Counted from the stretch's first letter, positions 25,606 to 38,450 are shown. The stretch: DNA of 64,000 nt from Diorhabda sublineata (GCF_026230105.1 NC_079482.1:8990001-9054000); one strand, 5' to 3'. Translations and numbers: made by a program. Notes: a model not told the origin generated them from the letters alone.

Positions 25606-26972
25606 TTTTTTATATGAGCATTTGAAATACTATAGTCCAGATGTGTAGTGTTTTACAGATACAAAACCTGCATATAAATGTCTCCAAGTTTAGAAAAAAT
25701 AAGAGAAATCATTAGTGCTAAAAAAACAATAATTATAGGCGATGTTGAAAGAGGCATAATTTAGATGAAAAATTAAGTCAGAAAATGAAGTGTCCTACGG
25801 GATCACAGAAAAGTCTAACGTCAAAACGATCTTTCACAATGTTGAATGTCTTAGTGAAGTGAAAAAATGAAAGATCTTTTTCAACACTATCATTGGTTTT
25901 CGTTCTTCACCAAGAATTAAAACAAGTTTTCGAAGAATCAGAAATTATTTCTTTTCTGTTAAAAAGATTGAGAGATCAATTAATTGCGGAAAACTAAACA
26001 GAAGTAAAGTTTTCTCTTTTAAAAATTGAAATGCAAAAATAAGTAATAGGAATGCATGAATTGGAATGGATTTTTGAAAAATTCCTGTTTCTAAGGAAAC
26101 AAATCGAAACAACCCTATGCTCGACGTTAGTCCTAATACATGATTTGTCGTTTTCCTTTAGTTGAGGAGAATAGAAAAATAGTTGTGACCTAATGTAGGT
26201 TTAAGGTATATGTGATGGTTCTATTATGTAATTATACTCAAGAATTAGTTTATGACCTTGTAACATGAATACTTGAAGTTCTGTATCAAGTTGAGAAATT
26301 TAATGGAATTTGGAGAATAAAAATAATAGTAAATCAGAGTGGCAATAATGATACACATTTGAATCGATAGCAGATTCTAGAGTTTCCTAAATTTATTATC
26401 ATTAAAATAACAAAATTAACACTTGAACTTCTATGTTAATATTTTTCCATTTTATTGCAATTGTACATTTATTGAAGATATTACAATAATCCCACAATCG
26501 TCGCCACTGGATTGGGTCCATGTTTGTGGGAAGATTGGAGGCTGCGTGAAGACTATTGCTGTCGTCCTTAGTAACTGTTCGGTGGGTGTAGGGTCTATGC
26601 AGATTCATAGATGAACGGTAAACATGGTAGTTCGCGCGGTTTAAGAGAACCATCTTCGCTGTTTTTATCAGGAGTTTATGAGTCGACGGAGGTATATTAT
26701 TCGTAGTATTGGTGTGTGCGTTCTTTAGAATCATCGACGTAGATGCTGCTATGAAAGTTGCCTATAACGTAGGAAGTACAAACATTTACAAATTTTAATT
26801 GTAACTGAAACTGGATGGTTAATTTTTATTATGTAGATAATTAAAGGTATATTGATAAAAATAACTTAGTACAATTAGAAATAGTTAAATCCACGATTTC
26901 AAAAGATTTGTAAAGAAACTAATTATTCAATTTAACATTTTTTATAAATGGGATATATTCTAAATTAATAAC
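25606..26972. other. Non-coding stretch
   Basis: No gene recognised. On the minus strand, 26760-26400 is less AT-rich and ends with two AATAAA signals (CAATAAATG, GCAATAAAATGG). This resembles an LTR or a retrotransposon 3' end, but no partner was found. Confidence 0.35.
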
Positions 26973-27900
26973 TACAGGGTGTTTCATGACGAGTTTTAAA
27001 AAATTCGGGAGTGAGTAGACGACGTGGAATTACTGCTATGAAATTTTCTCATACGACTCCTCGTTTCTGAATTAAAGGACATTAAAATTCAGAAATCAGA
27101 ACTTATATTTAAGTATATTTTCTAAATTATACATCCGAACATTATGAAATTTATACGGAGCATTACGTATGTCCATGTAGTGTCTCACACTACTAGCTGT
27201 AAGACAGGGACGGCTCATGCGCAAAATGGTAGCAAAAAGAAATCTTTACTTAACTGTAAAATTTATTAGCAGATATGTAGATTTCTAGATCGCTGTATTT
27301 GCAAAGAAAAACGTTCTTAATAAGGAGACATTCTGAAGAAAATTATCATGAATTGTAATTATTTATTGAAAATACTTTTTAATGATGAAGCTGGTTTCAC
27401 ACGGTTTTATTAATTCCCATAATTTACATTTATGGCACATGAAAATCCTCACTGTACAATTCAAAAAAATAATCAACATCGATTTTATGTTAATGTGTGG
27501 GCAGCAATAGTGGGTAATAATTTAGTTGATCTATACTCTTTTGATAACAACCTGAATGGTCAACGATACTTAGAATTTCCCCAAAATGATTTCACATGTT
27601 ATGTGATATTCCTTCGAACATTCGCAAAGACATGTGGTTCATGCAGGATGGAGCCCCTCTCTTCCTAAAAGATGTAAAAAGTCATCTTAATAACATTTTT
27701 CTTAATAGATGGATTGGTCGGGGAGGTTCATTTGCATGGCTATCACATTCCCTTGAATTAAATATAATGGATTCTTTTTTTTGGGGATATCTTAAAAGTG
27801 TAGTATATGCAGCACCGGTAAACACAAGGAACAAAATGATCGATAAAATAAATTTCCACTGTGACGCTATAAGGTAGAACCTTGAAATGCTGTTCTAAGA
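26973..27900 (+). pseudogene. mariner/Tc1-type transposase relic, copy at 27 kb
   Basis: A TACAGGGTGTTTCATGACGA terminus at 26973 opens the element. Broken transposase frames follow. HENPHCTIQKNNQHRFYVNV then WAAIVGNNL (27432-27560) and DMWFMQDGAPLFLKDVKSHL then NRWIGRGGSFAW (27620-27740) match this family. FMQDGAP carries the second catalytic Asp. SLELNIMDSFFWGYLKSVVY corresponds to the third (S-PDL-PLDFFLWG-LKS type) with substitutions. A frame change separates the two halves. The same family occurs at 40640-41240, 49150-49500 and 53391-55198. The right terminus was not identified. Confidence 0.8.
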
Positions 27901-29789
27901 AATATCCTTCGTATCATATTTTATCTTTGGGATTACCCAACAATTGTTTTAATGTATAATTGAATTTAAGAAAAATTTTTAAACTTACTCTATTAAAGAT
28001 GCATACCAATTCCGTTGTATTGCAAACTTTTGTTTTTCGTTTTGATTCTGGAAAATAGTTATTTCATATTTCATTATTTCATTCCATACCAAGATAGTTA
28101 TTTAAACTAACTACAGTTTTCACAGCCATATTTTTAATAAAAGACTTCTTCCACTATTAGAACTACTAGAAAATGCCATGTTCTTAGCATGTTATAGCCA
28201 ACCGAGAAGTTTACATTCATTACCTCAGCGCTGCTAGTGGTTAATAATTTGTTCATTATCAAGCACTAGTCAATAATGAACAAATTTCATTTTTACTCAA
28301 TTTTGAAATTAATACTAAAGAAAAAGTCTATTGAACTTAGTGTCCTAATTCCAGGAGATTGTACTTAACGTGTTTAGTGCACTAATTTACTTACTCCAGC
28401 ACCAAAATTTTGGTTTCAAGCTATGGTAAATTCAAAATTCGCGCTTAGTTTGATTTTGGACACCTTTTTAATTAGCGTCAAGAATGACAAATCATTCTCG
28501 TTTTAAGGTTAGATTATAGAAATATATTGATTATTATTCATAGACATTATAATTGAAGGTGCAATTCTGACTTATATGATCGCCGGTTCTGATCTGTTTT
28601 CGGAAGTATTAGTAAGGCTAGAAGTGGTTATATCGACGTCAGTATTATTCACAGTAGCAGGACCAGGAGCAGGTAAAACGGCCGTTGAAAGTAGTATTTC
28701 AAATTATGATGTAGCCAGAGAAGAATTGTTTTCTCTTAACAGTAAGGATGTCGTTCAACATAACCCTCCGCTACCGATGTTGATTCCAACCCACAGATTT
28801 TCTTAGTTGAAGAGTATTTCCATCACTAGTAGTTAAAATAGTAGCAGAGAACCTTCTAAAACTGTGACATGTGCAAGATGTGGAATTTGTTAATTTTTAA
28901 TAACCTGAATTTGTGTCTCACTCTCACTGCCTTTCCGTTCTGAATATAAACAAACAGTCTAGGTAATTTTTGTTCAAATTTTTAAATATATTTGAATGTT
29001 GAGTATTCATAGAGGGTCCATAATCACAGATTTTCGTGTTTAAATATTTTTGCTCGTTCTAATATTAATAACAATCTATTGCTATCACATCAGAAAGCAG
29101 CAATTCATCACCACGACAGGCACCGGCTATTCCTAATGCCAAAACAGCCTGAAATTATTAAATATTATATTGAGGTTTTTATGAAATGAAGAAAGTTACT
29201 TATTTTAATTGCAATATAGCAATCATCAGGTGCTTGTGTTCAAAATTTTACGATGAGACTTCTAATGCCTGAAAAATTTGGATATGTCGATGTTCTCTCT
29301 CAGTGAAAACGTGGCTATCAATATTGAATATAGAGACCACAATATGGAAACTCTTTTGAATATTCTTGAACATAAGCTAACAGCACATTTTAAGTAATCA
29401 CAGGCACCTAATTTTTTATTGTTTATTGCACTAGTTTTTAAAAGTGTCATATGTTTTAAGGTACAAACCTTATATGATTTTCCGACCATATTTCTTCAGT
29501 AGCTTGTGGCTAAATCAAGCATTACAGGAGGAGTACAACTTCAGCTTGCATTCCTTTGCTACTTGATTTTTACGATAAATATTTTTAGTTTTTGTCTTAA
29601 ATTTGGCTATTAGTGGAACAGTTAATATATACAATGATGGTCACGACATTTATAGGCTTCGCACCTTATCCGATGTTGAGTGAAGAATTGTTGGATAAAA
29701 AGGAAAGAATCAATCGGGATGTACCTGCACGCAGCCGTTTTTTTCTAAATAAATGAAATTATATATTATATATAATTATATATTATGGT
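27901..29789. other. Non-coding stretch
   Basis: No gene recognised. A 76-codon plus frame at 28576-28806 includes AGPGAGKTAVE, similar to a Walker A loop, but it is short, isolated and has no Walker B motif, so it is not called a gene. Confidence 0.4.
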
Positions 29790-30025
29790 GATGAGGTAGC
29801 ACAATAAACAAAGTTCGATAACTACTAAAACTTAGTATATATACATCAACAAAACAATATAGATAAAAATTATACAAAACATAAAACTAAACAAAGTCGC
29901 GCGTGTCGAATCTCTATGAGCAGTGTAGCTCTGCTGAGATGTAGGCGTTCGAGTCCTGCTCGCTCCGCTGTCATGAGACAGAATAAATTTCTCCTCGTTT
30001 TAAAACGTCTCGCCTGGGCTCCTTT
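29790..30025 (+). repeat. LTR-like GC-rich dispersed repeat, copy 2
   Basis: This is the plus-orientation counterpart of 11105-11395, with the same order of blocks: an AATAAACAAAGTTC start, A-rich centre, GTAGCTCTGCTGAGATGTAG and an end with CGTCTCGCCTGGGCTCC. Divergence is moderate. It is probably an LTR fragment of an unidentified retrotransposon. Confidence 0.5.
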
Positions 30026-30109
30026 ATGTATATTGGTTTTTCTTAAAACCTTCTATCAGTTATATCGGATTCATTTAATTGTATGCTATTAGGACATTAA
30101 GGAGATTAT

Positions 30110-30554
30110 AAAAAAATGTGCAATGGAATTCCCGAAAGAAGGTGACTTGGAATTCTCTGGGTCGAATGATTGTTGTTGATTGAATGAGGGCACATGGCGT
30201 AGTCGCCACACATGTTTTGAATTGAGTTTAAGATGAAATTTTTTTGTTCTGTGAATATTCCCGGGTTAATATTTCATCAAGATAATGTATCATGACGTAC
30301 TGCATAGCAGACAGTTGAATTTTTACTCGAAAATTGAGCAATTGTCATAGAACATCCACCCTATCCATCTGAATTGGTCGTGTGTGATGGATAAAGCAAC
30401 GGACAACAAGCTTTTTATTTCAACAAAGTGCATTTATATAGATCAGGGCTGGCCAAAACGTCGATCGCAGTCGGCTTGGTCAAACGCGAAGACATTTTAG
30501 TTAGTCCGAGCGAAGTAAATAGGATGGTGAATGTTTGATATATGATTACTTTGA

Positions 30555-30593
<39 letters not shown>

Positions 30594-30760
30594 TAATTAG
30601 ATAATTTACCATTTTTTTTTGTTATCGAATATATATGAATATGTGGAGTAGACCACGGATCGCAAAAGTTTGGCCACTCCTGATATAGATGGTGATTATT
30701 ATTTGGATTCATTTTTCTTGTTTCTCAAAAATTTAGCGTTACCCATATATTATTATATTA
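30110..30760 (+). pseudogene. mariner transposase relic split by a hAT MITE
   Basis: Plus-strand translation around 30250-30400 reads GLIFHQDNVS, RTA-QTVEFLLEN and IEHPPYPSELVVCD. These correspond to the mariner blocks HQDNAPAH (second catalytic Asp) and L-HPPYSPDLAP-D (third Asp region). Stops interrupt the frame. The relic is cut at 30436-30443 by the MITE and resumes at 30690 with the short continuation. Confidence 0.75.
30444..30681. mobile_element. hAT MITE with exact 8-bp target duplication
   Basis: ATATAGAT flanks both sides (30436-30443 and 30682-30689). The ends are inverted: CAGGGCTGGCCAAA at the left and, on the other strand, CAGGAGTGGCCAAA at the right, which is a standard hAT terminus. 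At 238 bp it has no coding capacity. It contains a TTA microsatellite (about 30557-30592) that probably grew after insertion. Confidence 0.93.
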
Positions 30761-30975
30761 GGCAGGGATAAGTGATTAAGTTGTAGTATTTATATACTAT
30801 GCTTAAATTAAGGATTTTTTAAGTATACATATATTGAACCCGTATTACACAGTTTCAACGTTATATCTATATGGCGCTAGCGTTGCGTGGAACCGAGCAA
30901 TAGCTATTATGTTTCGTGGATATCTTGATCAACCCAAGAACCAATAAAATATAGGGCGGCGCATAATCAGTGGTG

Positions 30976-31000
30976 TAGGTTAGGTTAGGTTAGGTTAGGT
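30976..31000 (+). repeat. Interstitial TTAGG telomere-type repeat
   Basis: TAGG plus four perfect TTAGG units and a final T. TTAGG is the ancestral telomeric unit of arthropods. A similar interrupted run in the opposite sense (CCTAA units) lies at 32178-32215. Confidence 0.9.
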
Positions 31001-31309
31001 GTAGTTTAGAATGTTCATGTAAGATCTAGTTTGGAATCCTTCTAGTTTGTGTGGATTTGTTACTTAGTTAGAATCCTGGACAATTACCTCTTGTATAAAA
31101 TTATTTTCTTTTTCTACTGCTCTTATTCACTATTTACATAAATTTGGATTTTCCACCAAAAACTTGAAGTATTGTTAGTACAATACTGAAAAAAATTATG
31201 GAACTAAAGTTTTATCTATTATAGAGATATATGGTGTCAATTATGACCGTTTCGTAATAACAATATCATAAGACACGCGATATTAGAACTATATATTAAG
31301 AGAATATGA

Positions 31310-31955
31310 ACGGTTTAATCGGATTATGAGATCCCATATAGGACTTTACGATGGGCCCAGTATAGACCCAGTCTTGGTGGGACTCTGGGATGATAACAAT
31401 GTCCCTCGCTTGGTTTGCAAGCCTGGACCAGGTCTGGTTGCCTAGATAAACCCAAAACTGGTCTACACCTCTGGGCCAGGTTGGTTGCTTGTAAAATTTT
31501 TTAATATACTGTTAATAAAATTTTAGTTTTATGACAAATTTCTATTCATACACTCTACTTATTAATGTACATAAAAATATTAGATAAATAATTATGTTAT
31601 ATAAAGAAATGATACTATTTTTTGTTATTCTATTTTTTATTGTCTTTTATGCATAAAAGAATTTTTTTCATAAAAAATTATTACTTTTAATGTTAAGATA
31701 TCTATTATTGATAAGATGATTTACTATAGAATGGCGGAGGTCCGGTTACTCAGAATTTTGCCAAACCTGGCTGACTATAGGATGGCCAAGGTCGCGTTAC
31801 CCAGAGTTCAGCCAGGTTTGGGTGAATATGGGATGGCCGAGGCTAAGTTACCCAGGCTTGTGCCATTAATGGTTTGCCAAGGCCGGGTTTCCCAGCGTTG
31901 GTCGAAGCTAGGCCCCGTCGTTCAAGTCTGGGGGCTCCTACATGAGATATTGTAG
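31310..31955. repeat. GC-rich element with 51-bp tandem repeat
   Basis: From 31716 to about 31880 a 51-bp unit occurs at least three times. Each unit holds TATAGGATGGCCAAGGTC-like, GTTACCCAGAGTTC-like and GCCAGGTTTGG-like parts. A more degenerate fourth unit follows to about 31915. The segment 31310-31490 carries related GC-rich words (CTGGACCAGGTCTGGTTGCC, CTGGGCCAGGTTGG). Because the period is a multiple of three, one frame stays open through 31716-31955, but it is not considered a protein gene. The two GC-rich blocks may be the ends of one element. Confidence 0.7.
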
Positions 31956-32177
31956 TTAAAATTAGGAGATAGTTTCGTATCTGTCCGGTATGTAATTATG
32001 ATGAAAGCACACTTATTTTACGCTTTTGAGGTCGACATCCGGCTTCCGGTTCAGTTTTCTGAACTGGATTTATGAATTATACGAAACGGAAGTACCTCTT
32101 GAGCATAAAAACATTTCTCATTTCGTCGAAAAACATGTTTTCGGCCAATTAAGATAACCAAACTTAAGCTATAATAA

Positions 32178-32215
32178 ACCTAACCTAATTGAAGCTAGAG
32201 GAAACCTAACCTATC
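32178..32215 (-). repeat. Interrupted CCTAA (telomere-type) words
   Basis: AAACCTAACCTAATTG and, about 25 bases later, AAACCTAACCTATCC. These are two short runs of the telomere unit on the minus strand, 1.2 kb from the TTAGG run at 30976. Confidence 0.6.
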
Positions 32216-32273
32216 CCGAAAATGGATCCATTCATCGCGGTCTGCTCAATATCATCAAAAAACAATCGCCAAT

Positions 32274-32277
<4 letters not shown>

Positions 32278-32336
<59 letters not shown>
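32278..32336. repeat. (AT)n microsatellite
   Basis: About 29 pure AT units. A minus-strand open frame through it (32206-32442) is a repeat artefact. Confidence 0.97.
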
Positions 32337-32338
<2 letters not shown>

Positions 32339-32689
32339 AGTTGAATAAATAAAGTATTACTTCTTTGTGACTTTTTACTTTTACTTTTACCTCTTTTAGA
32401 AAAGCCCCCATCCGAAAATAGGTACCCCAAAATAGATTTCATTTATAAATCCAGTCCAAAAAATCAAATCCGGAATTAATCAATGCAATTATTGGTAAAA
32501 CCGAAAGTACTAGCTTTCGACATCTGGCGCATCTATAAATGTTTTTTCCGATATATTTTCCGATAATGGAAATGTTAAACTAACGTTATAAACATTCAGT
32601 TCAACTGGGCATATTAAAAAATCCTCAACCTTGGCCGGCTAGACTGACAAATGAAGAAGTTGTAAGACATGTGAACAAAAAACTTGTGC

Positions 32690-33130
32690 TATAATTACGG
32701 GGATTGTTAATTAAGTTTTCAGATGAACAAATAAAGATTAATACACTTTTGCATGCGTTTGAACCAATTGTCGAAACATTTTTTTCCTTTCCGATCGAGT
32801 TTTGACGGTTCTAATACATTTTTTTTGTACTAATGAGTGGACAATGACTCGTCTTCGATTGGTTTCCTTGATTTTTTTGAGCACATCTGGTAAACAAAAG
32901 TATACCGTTCAGAATTGACCGTTCAATGTTGCTCTAATAGAACGGTGGCGACAGTTATTCCGAAAAAACAGGCGACCATTTGTTAGTGCTTCCTGCATTA
33001 ATAACTGTTTTGGATTTGGCCATTTAATTCCGACATCACGTTCACCATTTAAAATGTCAAACTCTGTGATGGCAATGTCAGATTTGATATATTCCCATTA
33101 GTGTTGCTATATCTCAAAACTTAAGTAGCC
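32690..33130 (-). pseudogene. mariner relic, internally deleted
   Basis: The minus strand at 32830-32700 translates as KKCFDNWFKRMQKCI, the conserved C-terminal block of this mariner type. The part at 32900-33030 corresponds to AKSNK-like and RNNW-CR-RSIRAT-like residues near the middle of the protein. The end at 33040-33120 repeats the non-coding terminus of the copy at 23290-24030 (GATGGCAATGTCAGATTTGA, then GTGTTGC-ATATCT). The first catalytic region is missing, so this is a deletion derivative. Confidence 0.75.
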
Positions 33131-35329
33131 ACCGTCGTTTGATCTTCATGGAATCAATATGGAATAATATTTTCATAAAGGTCAAACGTTGAACAAAATA
33201 CAGTTGTTCAACAAATATCCAATCACATATCTTGTGCTCTGGACCTCTCTTCAATACATATCTATTTTTATTCTACCTACTTTTCATAGTGTTTTGTTTG
33301 CCATGACTTGAAGTTCGTTACAGATACAATACAATAATTTTTGTATTGATATCAATGGCTACAAATTCAGTTTAGTTTTTTTGTTATGACATTACTGACA
33401 TTAAATTGTTGATAGATAATGTAGATATTCAAACTATGATACGATGATGAGAAAGATAAAACCAATGATGAATAAGATGTATTATTGTCACAATTATATA
33501 AGCCCAAAATGTATATATGTTGACTCCCAGGTACTTAGTGTTTTTAATTCACTTTCTTAATATTCTATTTCTCAGAAAGTATTTATTTTGCCCTTTGAAA
33601 CCTTGTGATGTAAATATATAAATTTTTTAATGAATTTCTTGAAATTCATTCTTTACCCGCCCCTGACTACGAGATTGTCGACCTGGAGCCAACCGGATTT
33701 CCTCGGAGAATGCTAGAAAAGGCGCAAGCGCTTTAGATCTTTCTATTCGGTAGTTCAATATCGAACAACTTCCCCTAAGGTTCTAATATATTCTTTTTTC
33801 TCCTTTTATCCTAAAAGAGAACGGTTACAGTCTAAGCTTTTCAACTGGACTTTTCCGAAACGTTTTCGAGATGAAAAAGGCAAAAGGCTACAAAAAAATT
33901 AAATATGAAAGGGCGAGTAGTCCCAGAATGATGTCGAAATGCATTGAAAATTTATATTTTCGGGGCGACAGAATTTCCTAGAGTATAAGAATTTTTTTTG
34001 TTCCAATCCTAATAATATAACAGATGAAGAAGTTAAGTTTTGGGATGGATTTTCACATGGTGCAGTTGGCAGCTGTATTTAGATATATGTCAGAAAATTG
34101 ATGTATTTTTAGTATATCAATCGTAATACTTATATAATACAAAATCTTTAAATATAACCTATTCCTTTTAAATAAACCTTAAATTGTATGTTCTCAAAAT
34201 TGAAGTAACCTGAAAACTTGATTTCACTTATAAAATCATAGAAGTCCTTCTTTGACGAAGAATTTGAAGAAGAATTTTGGGCTACCATTTTTTCATCTGG
34301 GATTAGTATTACCTCTAGAGATTTTTGTCAAATCAATAGTTCAATTTTTGTATAGGGCTACCGACAATTTGAAATCTGTACTACATTTATTTGAGCTGCA
34401 GCATTGACCTTTTTAACACTTTTATTTTATCAACCTTTAAAATTTTATCTTATATTTTCCATGTTAAGGATTCTTTTTTCGAAATTTTTTGATATACACT
34501 GCCAAATTAATGCATATGTTAAAATTTAAAACTGACCGTATAAAATTTTTGAGTCGAAGAATTTAATAGAGAAATCTTCTGAATGTTTTGAAACACCGCT
34601 TTTGTATTTGGTATATAAAAATGTTCAAACTGCTCGGGATACACAGTTAATATTTCACTCTAGAATAGCAAGTTTATGTAACTAAGATAGCATAGTAGTT
34701 TTATTCTTACCTAAAGGAGCAAAAAATACGATGGAAGTAAAATATAACAAAATTGCTTTGGTCATAGGATATGGAATGTTGAGTACAAACTTCAGAACAT
34801 GGTTCAAAATATCCTTCAAAAATTGGACTTACACAGTCCAAAATAAAAGCCAAAGTACGGTGTTCTCATACTAAATCCTATTCCTCAAATAAATTTATGA
34901 ACCCTAATGCTAGCGAGTTTTCGACTGGTCACATCTTTCGTAGATTTAATTCGATCAAAGATGAAGAGACTGTTCAGCAGTAAATTTAGGGTCATACACA
35001 ACAACATCAGCTGCTGCATACCTTAATAGAGGATTAGGCTCCTGTAATAAAATTTACAGCAGATTTCTTGATGTTCTCTTGATTGATATCAAACCAAATT
35101 TCTTCCAAGTATACTATATATGAAACTTTAATAGGAAGGTGTTCAATTTTTTTTTAAACCAGTAGCCTAGCCAACAGTTATTTCAGTATCCACGCTTGGA
35201 TACCAGTTTCTTGTGGACGGCAAAGATGGTATTCAATTGGTTAGTTAACGGTTACCATAAATTTTGATTCTCTGGCTTCAAGGCGTATTTTGTAAGGGAT
35301 ACACGTCCATTGCGCTGCGATTGCGATGT
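33131..35329. other. Non-coding stretch
   Basis: No gene recognised. A slightly GC-richer patch at 33655-33760 has no family resemblance. The last few hundred bases may be the decayed 5' part of the LINE relic that follows. Confidence 0.4.
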
Positions 35330-35700
35330 GTATACCGGTTAAATAGTTTATGGAAAGGTATTCGATCGAATGGAGTACGAAAAAATGATGGAGATACTTG
35401 AAGTAACAGAAACTAACACTAAGAACTTGAAAATAATTGGAAATCTGTGATGAAATCAATCCACAAACCTCTGAATCGATGGAGAAAAAGAAAAAATAAT
35501 GTGAGAAGTAATGTAGTCAAGGCTATATGTTATCTCTTCTCATCTTCAACTTGTACTCAGAGCAGACATTCAGCGAAATTCTATATGACAATATAGAGGA
35601 TTTATAAAGCCTAATTTATCAACATCACAGTCAGCAATACGGCTTGAACATTAATGTCAAAAAACGAAGGTCCTGATTATAAGAAAAAATAAGATCATAT
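35330..35700 (+). pseudogene. LINE reverse transcriptase relic (RTE/Dong-like)
   Basis: Plus-strand segments in changing frames match a LINE reverse transcriptase. VYGKVFDRMEYEKMMEILEV corresponds to the D-KAFD-V-HEKLMEIL block with the first catalytic Asp. YMLSLLIFNLYSEQTFSEIL corresponds to G-LSPLLFNLYSE. LNINVKKRR corresponds to LSINIKKTK after the catalytic pair. The YADD box itself has been lost to deletion. The clade is assigned only by the general look of these motifs. Confidence 0.68.
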
Positions 35701-37849
35701 GAAGCCATATCTACATCAATCAATTTCCAACAGAAAGATTCGAATGTTTAGTTATATTTGCTTTGAAATTCTCTCGTTTCTAGGCGTTTATTTCGAAATT
35801 TCCTTTTTGTTGTTTCAAATTATGAAACACATACAACACTGCGTAATTTTCAAATTACTTAACGTTAATGTGAGTAATAGTTGATATTTAAATTGTTATA
35901 ATTAACTAAATAAGCACATATATGTTTACTATACTCAAGTTTATACATTAATATTATAGATAGATGTTTCTTCAGCGGAGGCATCTTGTCTGGCTCCAAT
36001 TTTCGACATAGTGCGACTATAAGCTTAAGCCTCTTCAAAATCCTATTGTGAAATAGATTTATTCGAAAGTCAGTGGTGTACCAGAATTGTTTGTGGCAAA
36101 AAATCAAAACCATTTTCAATACATTTCATTTCTTTCTTTACTTTGCTTCGTTGTTAGTTTGTTTGTTTGTGCATGTGAATCCGGAATCAGTGTTTTTGTA
36201 CCTAATATACTATTTTGATTCATTTTAGCCATAATAATTAACTGAAACAAGCACTATAATCAAAACAACTTTTTATGTACAATCAACAATGGAGGTCCGT
36301 TCAAGTTTCTAAATGCTTCTGCAGGCGTCAATAAGAAAGCAGACTAATCATCTTTCATATAAAATTATTATATAATTTCATACTGTGGGAGAGTAGAAAG
36401 TTTGGTCTAACAATAAACAAAACAGTGGATAAGTCTAACAATAAGTTAACAGGACCATCTTCTTGACGATATTGAAAAAGTATAGGATAGTGTAGTAAAA
36501 TCAAACAAGTTACAGACCAACCCCTTCACGTATCGTTACACCAGGCTGGAGATCGAGAATTAAGGGAGGAGAAAATAAGAAAAGGGATGGAGACATTTTA
36601 AAGAGGTTACGACCCTCAAGAGTGAGGAAAATAACAAAAAGAGGGAGAATTTGGATATAGATTATTTCTTTGAATATTAATTCAAATTTGTACTATAACT
36701 ATGAAAAAATAGTGAAAGGATATATGTTATTCTTTTCGGGGGGTTATTTAATATAAATGTAACGATGTATAATGAGGATCAATAATTCATAAAGTTTTGA
36801 TGAGAAACTAATTTTACTATTTTAACGAATATGTGGGAAATCTACGTTCCTTATTGAAGGAAATATCTATTATCTAGAAATTTATATCGACATCCTGGAA
36901 TGACCAACAATAAGAAATTAATAGAAAAAAATATGAAAATATGAATAACTAGGAAAAATTATAGTAGAGAAAAGTGACATAAAAATAATAAGAATAAGAA
37001 AGATATGTAGATATGTGATTGAAGAAAAACATATAAATGTTACATAGAAATTTATGAAGGATCTAAGGATACACTGGCATAGTGGAAGTAACATGGAATA
37101 AAAAAAATGAAGTGAAATACCCTCAAGCTATTTTAGAAACCCAGGGAGATTGAGAGACAACAGCATAGTCAAAGGAAAAAGAGCAATATGTGAAAAGTAA
37201 ATGAAGATAAAGATACATTTTATATTGTTTCTAAATTTTTAATATCTTTACTATGGTCTAACATTTCCTTGTGCTTTATACGAGGTGATGGTTTTCAATA
37301 ATAATTTACCCTTACATGCTACAGACAGATGACAAAACAATAAAAATAAAGTTGAATTAAGAGTATGGAATATCTAGATTTTTCGATAAAAGAGGAACAA
37401 GAAACAGTAAGTACTATAAATATTTTAATAAAAATCGGCATATCTTAATTTTTGACTCGATGAGTCTCAAAATAACTCAAATAACATATTACGATAATAC
37501 GTCATGCACAATACTATTCAATATTAATGAAAATGTTGTTAAATCCCTATATCCATGCGATACTTCCAACAATGGCGAACAAAAGGATGTTCGGATGTAT
37601 TTTCCGAATATAGGACTTAACATAGTCCCTTTATAAAACGTATCTCTCACAACTTCAACAGACGGCTTATAGGTCCCAACAAAACAATAGTATTTACATT
37701 TTGGATGTACGAAAATATAACATACGCGCCGAAATTTAGTGAAATCTAAAATACCACTGAGTCAAACATGGAAATTAAATTAAATTCTTTTAAGCATACT
37801 GAATACCATCCTGCCATATTTGTATAAACGATCAGTATATCTATAGCTT
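35701..37849. other. Non-coding stretch
   Basis: No gene recognised. Purine-rich segments at 36450-37200 may be decayed LINE sequence, but no motif is clear. Confidence 0.35.
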
Positions 37850-38450
37850 AATAAAGATGTAGTTAATGATCTACTCAAAAAGATTTGGATACAAAGGGAA
37901 GTCGACAATTGATACAATACAAACCCTGATGGAAGTACAACAAAAAAACTGAGAATACACATGGAGTTGTCATGGTAATTGGAAAGTATACGGTGAACGA
38001 AATACATATATTGAAGATCCCATAAAAATTGAGAACATACACATACATATATTTGTGATGAATAGTGAGCAACGTCTTACTAAGGAGGACATATTTACAC
38101 AAGAAAAATATAATGGAGGATAAGATACAAGTTATAGCAAATGTAGACGATGTTACGAGAGGAGCAACTACAAAATAACAATTGATTAGATATGTAGATA
38201 AGCTAGATAGTCACAAAAATTCGGTTTTTATAAAAATGAACACAGAAAAAATATATGTATATAGAAAGAGACAAGATTTGAGACTGTGAGTCAATTCAAT
38301 AATTAAGGAGAAAAATTGAGAGGAACCAATGAGAGACAGGATATTAGAAGTAAATAAAGTGTGCGGGTGGAATCAACCAATGCTAATAAGTAAAACATTA
38401 ACAAATATAAATATAAGAAGAGTATAATACCAGCTATTACCTAGGTCAGG
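37850..38450 (+). pseudogene. Possible LINE reverse transcriptase relic
   Basis: The plus strand at 37878 reads FGYKGKSTIDTIQTLME, similar to the Q-GF-KG-ST-DAI block of Jockey/R1-group enzymes. At 38118 IQVIANVDDVT may be the remains of a YADD box. MNTEKI at 38236 could be the following K-TE motif. Many stops occur. This is a low-similarity call based on motif order. Confidence 0.4.

Noticed and set aside
28576..28806. Frame with AGPGAGKT resembling a Walker A loop
   Set aside because: It is too short and isolated, with no Walker B or family context. A GxGK-like word arises easily by chance.
32206..32442. Minus frame with a long YIYIYI run
   Set aside because: It is translation of the AT microsatellite.
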